Assembly (NCBI GenBank): GCA_032718475.1
Contig: JAUCBJ010001479.1
Coordinates: forward strand, 1-50,293
Length of the DNA: 50,293 nucleotides
Source: Nemertoderma westbladi
Lineage: Eukaryota; Xenacoelomorpha; Nemertodermatida; Nemertodermatidae
Direction: 5' to 3'
The notes beneath the pieces are model-generated. The model saw only the letters and a list, made by a program, of their open reading frames with translations, did not search any database and was not told the origin of the DNA. Numbering within the stretch: position 1 is the first letter of the stretch; every line of letters starts with the position of its first letter. Of the stretch, positions 19,617 through 29,936 are shown in pieces. A program made the position numbers and the translations under genes.

Positions 19617-20135
19617 TATCCTGAAATTCTATAATATAGTTATTAAATTTAATTTTATCTTCCACTTATCCACCTATACACCCTCTACTTCGGATATATA
19701 CTGTAGGTGCTAGAGCACACACAAGCTGCGTCTTGCCTTACTCAAATTTGAATGAATCTATTTACAATTATATCAATAAATTATTTCTTGATCATCATCA
19801 AGATTCTCATTTGTTCATATAAGCCATCAATCTTTATTACTGGTGGTAGTTGGAGAGTAATCGGCCACTGCATGTATAATTGCAAAGCCTGTGATCTGTG
19901 TTTGTGTTCACAGGTAAATGGTTTTGTACAGTATAATTGTTTAACGCAATCTACTCTGAGCCTTTTAGATCTTCCAACAGTCTGGGGGGGGGGGGGGGGG
20001 GTGGGGGGGGGGGGGGGCTGGTAGGGGGATTCGACCCAGACCTGATTTCTCTGCCATTTTTTAATGGAATTTACTCAAATTTGGTAACATATACACATGT
20101 TGTATATTGGTGGTTGCGAATTCAATTGTAGTGAA
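19617..20135. other. Intergenic DNA with double poly-G tract
   Basis: No gene recognised. Contains G18 (19984-20001), one T, then G15 (20003-20017). The right part may belong to the 5' region of LINE-b, whose start I cannot fix. Confidence 0.55.
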
Positions 20136-23100
20136 ATGGAGATATTCCAAGTAACGCAACAACCAACAGAGGCCACTAGACAACCACTAGAGGCCAGTGG
20201 AATGACTGGACACAATCGGCCTCACAGGCGTCAGTTATCTCTTGACCGGCTGACTGTCTCACCCCCTACTGGAGAGAGAGCGGCAAACGATTCTTTGAGT
20301 CCCTTTCCTGATGACCTTTCTGGCCCAAACCCTGGGTCACCAGGGAGGCCAGATTGTGAGGGGGAGAGGGATTCTGGAGTTGGAGGCTACTCTCATGTTC
20401 CACCCCGACCAACAAAGCCATTGGTGAATCTGAGGCAAGTCACTAGACTAGCCTCAGTAAACACCCTAACACTCGGGTCCCCAATGCGACAAGGTGAGCT
20501 GACTGCCTTGGCAGATAAGCTTTCTCTTAGTGCAGTGGGTGTTCAAGAGCACCGAATGCAGACTGGACAGACTGATGAGGTTCTGATTAAGGACATGGGG
20601 GGGGGGGGGGGGCGGTTGGCGACTCGCCCTCGCTTCAGCAGATGATAGTGGCAATGGTGGAATTGGTCTATTGATGAATCCAACTGCACATGCAGCATTG
20701 GACAAAATAGACCAAATCTCTAACCGCATCATCCGTTGCCACTTCTCATGTTCTGGAAGACTGGCTAAGAAGTTTCCTAAGGTGGTTCTGATTGTGTGCT
20801 ACTCTCCAACTAGTGTTGCCCCTGTAGAGGAGGTGGAAAATTTCTACCAGAATCTACAAGCAGCTACTGATGGAGTGGATCAGCATGCATTCTTAACATT
20901 CCTGGGAGACTTTAATGCAAGTCTGCATCAATCACCTACATCGCCCTGGGTCTATAGCAATAGTGTTAACCAAAATTCCGTCCATCTTCAGGATTTTATC
21001 TCTGGAAATGGATTGTTTTCGGCTGGAACCCAGTTCAAGAAGCGAACTGGAAAGCTATGGACTCATAGTGGCACCCAGTGGTCACAAGTCCCAGATAGAC
21101 CATATCCTGTTTCGTAGGAAATACAGGAGCTCTATACAAGACTTGTAATGCATTTACACTACGACCCTTCTCCAGTGATCACCGCCTTATTGTGGCCAAG
21201 GTAAGACTTAGTCTGCGTGCTAGCAGAACAACGAAATCTGCCTTGCCGCGGCATGACTGGTCCTCTCTGTTGCAACAGCCAAGTGTGAGATCCAGCTTCA
21301 CACTACAGCTGAGCAACAGGTATGAGGTTCTTGCCTCTGAGGCGGCAGATCACTGTGAGGGCTATACTGCCTTCACAGAGGCAGTTAAGTTAGCAGCTGC
21401 AGAAACAGTTCCTGTATACCCTCGAAACAGGAAACGGGCCCCCTGGACTGACAACAAAATTCAGAAGTGCCGAAATGACCTCTACAAGGCGCAGAAAGAG
21501 TCCCGACTCAAACAGACTACAGCGGCCAAGAATGCAGTTAAGGCTGCATCCAGGTCCCTGAACAGGCAGTACTCTGTTAATTACAGGAGCTAATAAACCA
21601 ACAGGTTGATGCCATCAATGATGCTGACGGCAGCAGGCAATCATCCCAGGCATGGAGATCGATCAACTTGCTTGCTGGTCGAAAAGGCCAACCAACCACC
21701 AAGGTTAAGGCTGAATCACCAGCCGATCGCCTCAATGGTTGGAAGGCCCACTTTGAAAGGCTCCTCAATAATGACAGGGTATTGCCTGATAACTTTATAG
21801 AAGTAAAAGTGTCTGAGTCTGTACTCCCAGATATTCCCATTGGTGATATCTCCCTTGCAGAAGTGAAGGCTGCTGCAAAGAGCATTAAGACCAATCGTGC
21901 CAGTGGAGTAGATGGTGTTCCCCCTGAGGTCTTTAAAATACCTGAGTGTTTAAAGCTCATCTATCCCATCATAGTAGACATGTACCGAACAACAAGAGTC
22001 CCACAAGAAATGAAAACAAATAAGTTGGTGCCAGTTCCCAAGAAGGGCAACCTAACACTCTATGGTTCTTTTCGGGGAATCTCATTGATCTCGATTGCTG
22101 CAAAGCTATACAATAGAATTCTATTAAATCGCATCAGGGATCCCATTGAGAGACTGCTCCGTGGAAATCAGAATGGGTTCCGTAAAGGTCGTGGGACCAT
22201 GGAGCCCATTTTGGCACTTAGAAGGATAATGGAAGAGTTATCAAATAAGAAAGACAGGCATCTGGCTGTTATCTTTGTTGACTTATTCAAGGCCTTTGAT
22301 TCAGTCTCTCGCTCACGTATGTTCAGCATACTTTCATTATATGGGATTCCTGATGAAATTATTGCAGCAATCAGATCAGTATACGATGGTTCAGACAACA
22401 TTTGTGTCTACTGTTGACGGTGACACAGAACCATTTGAAGTGTTATGGGGCGTCCTCCAGGGAGACACACTTGCACCATTCTTGTTCATAATTGTTGTAG
22501 ACTATGTTCTACGCATGTCCTTAGATCATCATAATGATGATGGGGTGATGATAACTCCACCTACTGGCTCCAGAAGTCGAGGAAATCCTGCCAAGTACCT
22601 ATCTGATCTAGACTTTGCTGATGACTTAGGAGTACTCTCAGAATCACTAGAGGGAGCCCAACGGCTCCTCAGCTCATTAGAACATGCTGCTTCTAGTGTT
22701 GGTCTTTTTATTAACTCCAGAAAGACAAAACTTTGACAGTTAACTCTGAAAGTCCTCAGCAAGTCTCTGATCGGATGAGCATAAGCTCAAAAGATGGTAT
22801 GCTTGAGCATGTGGATGACTTCTGTTACCTGGGATCATGGATCCGGAAGTCGGTGAGGACCTTCGAATACGTAAGGGAAAGGCATGGGCAGCCTTGAATA
22901 GGCTTTCCAGGATTTGGAAGTCACCGAGAATTAATCGGACACTTAAGGTCCGATTATTTAGAGCAGCAGTAGTTCCAGTACTCCTCTATGGGAGTCCATG
23001 CTGGGCTCTAACTGCTGAGGACACCAAATCTCTGGATGGCACATTCACAAGAATGCTACGCCCGGTTCATTGTGTCAAGTACAATGCACACATCTCCAAC

Positions 23101-23296
23101 CAGATACTATATAACATTGGAGGTGTCTCATTGGTTCCCCCAAGCTTGACACTAGAACAAAATCGCCTCCGCTTTGCAGGACATTGCTTTCGCCGTGAGG
23201 ACCAGCCAGTGCACAATCTTGTACTTTGGCAGCCTCATGGAGTGAATAAGCATGGTGGACAGCCCATGACTTTCTTGAGACGCATCTTAAAGGACG
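20136..23296 (+). pseudogene. LINE-b: broken RTE-like LINE (endonuclease plus RT)
   Basis: Plus-strand copy of the same LINE family, much longer than LINE-a. From ATG 20136: a Pro/Ser-rich N-terminus, then APE-type endonuclease blocks RLASVNTLTL, GVQEHRM (Glu), FLGDFNA, QIDHIL and SSDHRLIVAK, a linker, the RT blocks (FRGISL, VIFVDLFKAFDSV, GVLQGDT, FADD) and the start of the C-terminal region. The frame changes repeatedly: at the G16 run 20597-20612, near 21100, near 21600, near 22395, near 22730 and near 22850. The match to the other copies stops at CTTAAAGGAC, so the 3' end and (TAG)n tail are absent. It is inactive. Confidence 0.85.
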
Positions 23297-23487
23297 TTGT
23301 AGAGAGTGTTGTAGTACAATGAATGCTAAGTCACACACGTAAGTTATGAGGACTGACATTTAGTTTCCCCCAAGTAATGCCTCATAAAAAATATATTAAA
23401 ATAAATGACGAAGACCACATTCATCTTTTAGTGCAAATACCCCAAAAAAGCTATTCCTATTTGTATTACTTTTTTACGTTCCTCGAA

Positions 23488-23776
23488 GGTACACGGTACA
23501 CGGTACACGGTACACGAAGGTACACGGTACACGAAGGTACACGGTACACGAAGGTACACGGTACACGGTACACGAGGGTACACGGTACACGAAGGTACAC
23601 GGTACACGAAGGTACACAGTACACGAAGGTACACGGTACACGGTACACGAAGGTACACGGTACACGAAGGTACACGGTACATGAAGGTACACGGTACACG
23701 AAGGTACACGGTACACGGTACACGAAGGTACACGGTACAAGGTACACGGTACACGGTACACGAAGGTACAAGGTAG
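23488..23776 (+). repeat. Minisatellite of GGTACAC / GGTACACGAA units
   Basis: About 289 bp of alternating 7-nt GGTACAC and 10-nt GGTACACGAA units, typically 17 nt per pair. Open frames on both strands across it are a by-product of the repeat. Confidence 0.92.
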
Positions 23777-26000
23777 TATTTGCTTTTCTGATGTGTACTG
23801 TACTTTATAGCCCTAAAAAATCCGGATCCCGGACGCATTAGAGCTTGGGAAGACTTGTGTAGATAATAATATTTAAACTAAACATTTATAGGTCAGATTT
23901 ATATTGGATTATACATTGTAATTACATGTAAATTACATATAATATGTAATGTGTTATTGGAAACCGCTTTACGGACAATTGGTACTGATTTTAATACCAC
24001 TAATACATCAAATATAGCCATGCTATGTTCGACATAGCATGGTCTATAATACTATGATACAAAGCTGTTGCTATGATCCAACCTAAATAACCAAATATAA
24101 TAGAACCTGGCTACCTAATTTCAGCTATTTTGGATGCCAAGAATTTATATTCTTTTATTTTTGATATTATGCTATGAAATGCTATATATATAATTTTTTA
24201 TGATGCTATGCTGTTAAGATAATGCTATGATTAACTAAAATACCATAATTAGGACTAAATAAATTGCGACTAACCTTTTAACTGCAATATTGGGTCTGAT
24301 GTTGATTGACTAGTATGTATAGCCAATATGCTACATTGTGCTATGTATAGCATAGTCGGTCATGGTATGCCGCAAAGATATTGTTATGACTCATATTAGG
24401 CTCAACTGAGCTTCTGAGCTATATTGTGCTATATTGTGAATAATATGGCTCGAATAGACAGAAAATTGGGGTGAATTTTAACTGGTGTCAAAATGGACAC
24501 ACTTGGCCTTTCTAGGGGTAGTCAAAGTCTAAGTCTGTTAAAATGAAACTAAACACAGACTGTTGGACACGCAATGGTGCCATATACATGAATTTGTTGT
24601 CAGGTGAGAAGCAGGAGGTCATCCGAGTGGATACCTATACAAAATATCAAGAATACCGTACATATTAATACTAGGTATTGGGGGGTGGGGGGTTGTTTAG
24701 ATTAGACTAGGCTGTAGCTAGACCTACTGGTATGAGGTGTGATATAGAGTAAGTAGTTAGTCGTAACAGTGCTTTATCATTATGTCTGTATGTGTATAAT
24801 GAACTTTAGGCTTTTATTATTATTCATTTATTGCCATACAGTTGCTTATGCCTCATGTTCCACTGGTTGAAAATACAAAAAGGTAGGTGGACCGGTGGAC
24901 CCCTACACCAATAATATCAGTATCCAAACGGAAGAACATGTTTTATTTTGCATAAAATCAGACTCAGTTCGTGGTAGGTTAGGAAAACGTCTTCATGAGC
25001 TCCTAAACTTAATTAAATAATGATAACTACACTTATGTAGGTAGGCCTGCCCTACATTACTGAAGTTATATACATTTATAATTAATTGGGCAGTGCTAAA
25101 TGCAGAATAAATAATTATTGGTAAAATGGTACTAGTTTGCGGTATTTTTTTATTTTTTTGTAATATATATATATTAATGTAATTTTCACATCTAATCAAT
25201 TTTGTTTTTAGTTATACAGTAACTCTAAGATAGACTAATAATATTATTGTGAACATTAATTTTGAATATGGCTCATTCCATATGAAAAGGTCACCCTCTC
25301 CACTAATTTGGAAAAATAAGATATAGCTCCAATTTTATACTTATTCTAGGTCATAACTTACTTTATGAATCAAGTGCTAAAAAATGCACTAACACCACAA
25401 TGAGCTGGTTCCTCAAAAATAGTAAGTCATATTACAAATTATGCACCTGCTCTACACCTGCTCAGTTTCGTATGCTGTAGGCGCTTTCTATGACCAATAA
25501 AATAACAGTTGTGAGAAAGTACCAGATCAAAAACAAACCCATTTTTCGTGTTTTTATTTCATTTAATTTAACCAGTGTTTCGTTCCTCTTGAATGAAATC
25601 AATAAAAGTTAGTCATGTGATGTCCCATACTTTAACAAAAATAGTGATATTTTTAGTTTATTCACAGAGAAGTAACTCAAAGAACGTTTGTGTTGCGCAA
25701 TCTTATGAAACAATTAGTTTCATCTCCACACCCTCAGAAATCTCATGGCGGCCAAATGAAAATTGTCCCATTCTTTACTATTAAAATGGCGATTACATTA
25801 GTGTGACTGTATTAATTTTATATGTGAAGCCAGGAATGTTTTTATTCTGTAAGGTTATAGTAGGCCGTAAGCATATGAGTATATATTTGAACTGAGAATC
25901 ATTCATCACTCAACCAATCCTTGGATTAATGCATGTAAAACTTTACACAATAAATACCACAACATTTAATTTTTTAGCAGATAAGAAGGTCAGTAACTAC
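23777..26000. other. AT-rich intergenic DNA
   Basis: No gene recognised in 2.2 kb. Contains a perfect inverted repeat at 24018-24042 (arms CCATGCTATGT, spacer TCG), several further CTATG-rich stretches up to about 24360, and a short stretch near 24575-24640 that resembles 44815-44880 (both contain GTGCCATWTACATGAA and GTGAGAAGC). Confidence 0.55.
24018..24042. repeat. 11-bp inverted repeat
   Basis: CCATGCTATGT, TCG, then ACATAGCATGG. Perfect arms, 3-nt spacer; could extrude as a hairpin. Origin unknown. Confidence 0.8.
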
Positions 26001-26011
26001 AGTAACTACAG

Positions 26012-26657
26012 CCCAACGGCTCCTCAGCTCATTAGAACATGCTGCTTCTAGTGTTGGTATTTTTATTAACTCCAGAAAGACCAAAATTTTGACAGTTAAC
26101 TTTGAAAGTTCTCAGCAAGTCTCTGATCGGATGAGCATAAGCTCAAAGGATGGTATGCTTGAGCATGTGGACGACTTCTGTTACCTGGGATCATGGATCC
26201 GGAAGTCAGGTGAGGACCTTCGAATACGTAAGGGAAAGGCATGGGCAGCCTTGAATAGGCTTTCCAGGATTTGGAAGTCACCGAGAATTAATCGGAAACT
26301 TAAGGTCCGATTATTTAGAGCAGCAGTAGTTCCAGTACTCCTCTATGAGAGTCCATGCTGGGCTCTAACTGCTGAGGACACCAAATCTCTGGATGGCACA
26401 TTCACAAGAATGCTACGCCGGGTTCATTGTGTCAAGTACAATGCACACATCTCCAACCAGACACTATATAACATCGGAGGTGTCTCATTGGTTCCCCTAA
26501 GCTTGACACTAGAACAAAATCGCCTCCGCTTTGCAGGACATTGCTTTCGCCGTGAGGACCAGCCAGTGCATAATATTGTACTTTGGCAGCCTCATGGAGT
26601 GAATAAGCATGGTGAACAGCCCATGACTTTCTTGAGACGCATCTTAAAGGACACTGG
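26012..26657 (+). pseudogene. LINE-c RT C-terminal remnant
   Basis: Codes, without an apparent frame break, for the end of the RT and the C-terminal region of the same family as LINE-a (blocks GIFINSRKTKI, LGSWIRKSG, WKSPRINRKLKVRLFRAAV, FAGHCFRRED). The frame then runs by chance into the BEL-2 LTR; that fusion is not a gene. Confidence 0.85.
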
Positions 26658-27858
26658 TGTAAAAGCTTTTGCGTCATTAACCGGTTATTTTCCCTTAAAG
26701 TACTCTGTAGTTGGTTTGCCAGGCATAAAAAGGCCGTGTCCTTGCTGTACTGGTGTTTTAGAGGACATAAAAGTCATTTCTTCTGTATTTGTACTGTATT
26801 TGTACTTTAGAGGACATAATCCGCAATCTCGTGACGCGATAAGCTGGATACTCTTGAAAACAGTGTCGCTACCATGACGACGGCTAACAGCTGATATTGC
26901 CACGTCGACGTTTCTTTGTTTCTTTGTTCTCTCGTTGTTCGGTTGACCAATCAGAGCGTTTTTTGTCTCTGTGTTGGAGGTGTATACAGAACTCAGTAGT
27001 TCAGTGTTATGTTTTTGCTCAGAGCCTAAGAACATCGGCTTTTAGCACCTCCGTATATCAGCGTTCTTTAGCTTTACATTAGTAGGCTTAATTATAGAAC
27101 GTATATCTGTTATCCAACCTAACCAAACCAAACGACTAACTTGAGTTACCGAGTTAATTACAACCTTATCATACATATCTATGCAATTCATATCTTACAT
27201 TACTGCTTTTGCTGTTGTTCATTATATTTGTTGATGAAATATTATATCGGAATACTGATCAATAGTCAGACACCCCACCTTCTTGATATACTAAAGGTTA
27301 GAGAGACCGGTTACAGATAAATGATTGCGACCTATGTTGAGTGGTTTGAAGTGAATCTAATGCTATTTCATATGCCCAACATAAATTGTCTGTTGCTCTC
27401 TTTATACGTGACCAAATTTAGTGAAGGTCGGCAGATTAGTGTGCAGTATTGTGCAGCATTGTGTATGATTGTAACTGATAACAAAGCATCTCCTAAAGAA
27501 TGCGCCATATACGTTAATCTATAGCCTTTTCGTTGTGACTAGTTTAAGTCATAACTCTGTTTACATATTTAGAGCGCCACGTCCTAAAGGAACTGTTAAT
27601 ATTTCCCGAAAGTGAATAATATTTGTCAGAGATTATATATTACGATCAGTCGAATAATACAGTAGGCTTACACCATCAATCATTAAGCTCCGAACTCAGT
27701 CTCCCGGGTATATCCAACGGGTGAATGATTGCGCATAGACTGGCTTCGGCTAATGTAGTGTATCAAATACTCGTCATAAAGCTAAAGAATATATATCATC
27801 TAAAAGACATTCTAATTTTGGCAGGTTAAACTGTCAAAGGTCTTCAAAAGCGCAAACA
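26658..27858 (+). repeat. BEL-2 5' LTR
   Basis: TG...CA LTR of 1201 bp. Candidate promoter elements: CATAAAAAGG at 26724, a CCAATCAG box at 26947-26954, TATACA near 26980 and initiator-like TCAGT repeats near 26995. No AATAAA is obvious. The reading frame on the opposite strand (26685-27035) is in both LTRs but has no support as a gene. Confidence 0.93.
26947..26954 (+). promoter_or_regulatory. CCAAT box in BEL-2 5' LTR
   Basis: CCAATCAG, the NF-Y-type consensus. The matching site in the 3' LTR (41602-41609) is CCATTCAG, one of the few LTR differences. Confidence 0.5.
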
Positions 27859-28152
27859 ATAACAGATATTGCTTCTGGATTGCGGTGTAAGCAATCAAGT
27901 CTAAAGTACCGGTACCGGTTGAACGGTAACCTGTACTGCTGTAGGCCTGTAGGCCCAACTGCCCGAACCGGTACTTACGGTACAGGTACATCAGTATTAT
28001 TCGATTTTGATAATTATATACCGGTAGGCCTTAATAATTAATCAGGGACGGCCGCCCTGGTTTTTTATTGAGATTTTACTTGTTTCTGTCAAGTTTTATT
28101 TATTTGTAGGCCAGTATTGAGCAGAAGGCGTGTAAGCCTGCGCAGATTGTAC

Positions 28153-28735
28153 AGATAATTTGTAGGCTTGACTGTTGGCTGACTGTTGATTAGGTCTGAA
28201 CGGATTACAGTGCATGTAGAGTGTATGTCCGATAAAGAACGGTTAGGAAATAGGGGCAGCCATAGCTGTAAGGTAAACCCCCATCTAAAGAATAAGTCGT
28301 ACTACTGGGTTAGAACGCATACTACTTAACCATTTCGGAGTCTGCATGTCCTGTGGTTTATTTAGGCTTGATAGTAGTCTGCCATCGTTTGGTCTGTACT
28401 TTGTTTGTGTAGTCTGTACGGGTAGCGTATAATTTTATTTAGATAATTTGTAGGCTGGATAGTTGTCTGGCTGTTGTTGGGTTTGAGGAAATTTCGGTGT
28501 GTGCAAAGCATCTGTCCGATAAAGAACGGTTAGGAAGTAGGGGCAGCCATCGCTGTAAGGTAAACCCCCATCTAAAGAATAAGTCGTACTACTGGGTTAG
28601 AACGCATACTACTTAATCATTTCGGAGTCTGCATATACCGTAGTTTGTTTAGGCTTGATAGTAGTCTGTCAGTATTTGGTCTGCATTTTGTTTGAGTAGT
28701 TTGTACGCGTAGCGTAATATTTATTATTCAGAGTT
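28153..28735 (+). repeat. Tandem 288-nt repeat with conserved structured core in BEL-2 leader
   Basis: Unit 1 is 28153-28440 and unit 2 is 28441 to about 28735. The ends have diverged, but a core of about 125 nt (28227-28351 and 28517-28641) is almost identical. The core can fold: GGGG, CAGC-loop-GCTG, then CCCC, followed by AAGTCGTA against TACTACTT with one mismatch. The loop differs (CATA or CATC) while the stem is kept. A packaging signal or ribosome entry element are possibilities; neither is shown. Confidence 0.8.
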
Positions 28736-29667
28736 TATGCGATTATTCGCAACATTCATATCCCCAAGTTTGTTCCTACAGTAATTGTGTTTGTTATACA
28801 TACCGTTATAGTTAAACTAACCCCGGTACTATACGGGCTGCTTGGCGTAGGTAAAGACTGGTGATTTTGTGCACCGGTCACTCCAGCAGATGCCGTGGTT
28901 CTTTTAGCTGTTCAAGTATTTTTAACTACTAATTATTTGTTATACAAGTACTTGTACCTAATTTAGGGTTTAGTGTACAGTACTTTCCGAAAGTAATTAG
29001 TGTAGGCATTATATTTGTGTTGTAAAGTGGTTGATAGGCACGTACGTTAGCTCTATTAACTTCTAGGTAGGAACACTCCGTGATACATAACGTAGTACCT
29101 ATAGCGATACGGCTATAGGTCGTCAGGCGGTGGTATTTTCCTATCTGGACAACGCAGTGTATTTACTACTACTTATTATTTTCAAATACCTTAGTACCCT
29201 GTCCGTTGTAATAACCAGATTTCTAACCCTTTGTTAGGCTGGTTGGTAGACTTCTTGTAAAATTACCCTAAAAATTTGTATTTGTGTATTTGTAATTAAA
29301 TTTTTGTGTTTATTTAGAGATTGTAATCTCAACCCGAATTGTACGTAATTTGTAGTATTAAGTAACTTAGGTAAATTAGAATTATTTGTTTTAGTGTCTA
29401 ACAAGTAGCACTCCACTGAGAGCGCACAGCTTATGTGTAGTGACTCCCCCAGAAATAATAACATTTATTTCAAACATTGACAAAACCCATTAAACGGGTA
29501 TATATATATTATAAATCAACTCAAACGATTTATAAATAGTAGGCCTGCCATACAACAATTAGGTCTCAATATCAGTTGGACTACTGCTTAAATAACGGTA
29601 ATAAAGTAAGTTAAAGTAACCAAGTAACCCTTAAAATTCAGAAATTCAATTATTTAAAATAATTGAC

Positions 29668-29803
29668 ATACCGGTATTCACGATAGGCCTATTATATATT
29701 TATATATACTTGTGCTGAAATCATACCGGTATTCTGTAATTAATTCTAGTCTGTAATTATACTTGTATTATATATACTATAAGTGTAAACTGCATACCGG
29801 TAT
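29668..29803 (+). repeat. Three ATACCGGTAT palindromes upstream of BEL-2 gag
   Basis: Perfect 10-bp palindromes at 29668-29677, 29723-29732 and 29794-29803, each preceded by C, in otherwise AT-rich leader. Confidence 0.75.
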
Positions 29804-29936
29804 ACTAATATATTATATATCACGCTACACTGAGTAGCAGTATCGGTAATTAATTACTAGGCTAGCAGTTAATTCTGAATTACTAGACTTGCTTAGACTG
29901 TAATATAGCAGTAGGCATTCAACTGTGCAAACCAAC

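Larger units (their letters stand above)
27859..29936 (+). other. BEL-2 untranslated leader
   Basis: Long (2078 nt), no reading frame recognised. It holds a tandem 290-nt repeat and three ATACCGGTAT palindromes. No standard primer binding site follows the LTR directly; the first TGG is at 27876, 17 nt in. Confidence 0.65.

Noticed and set aside
19599-19665. N-terminal 21 or so codons of the LINE-a frame
   Set aside because: They come from the target duplication and flanking DNA, not from the element.
23488-23776. Possible CRISPR-like array
   Set aside because: Units are contiguous without unique spacers, and the context is an animal genome; a minisatellite.
23428-23841. Several long open frames on both strands over the minisatellite
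   Set aside because: The repeat units lack stop codons in many frames; compositional artefact.
26089-26877. 262-codon frame running from LINE-c into the BEL-2 LTR
   Set aside because: The last part is LTR sequence read by chance after the insertion point at 26657; not a gene fusion with meaning.
26685-27035. 116-codon minus-strand frame, also at 41340-41690
   Set aside because: It lies within both LTRs and is repeated only because the LTRs are copies. No homology or codon evidence of its own.
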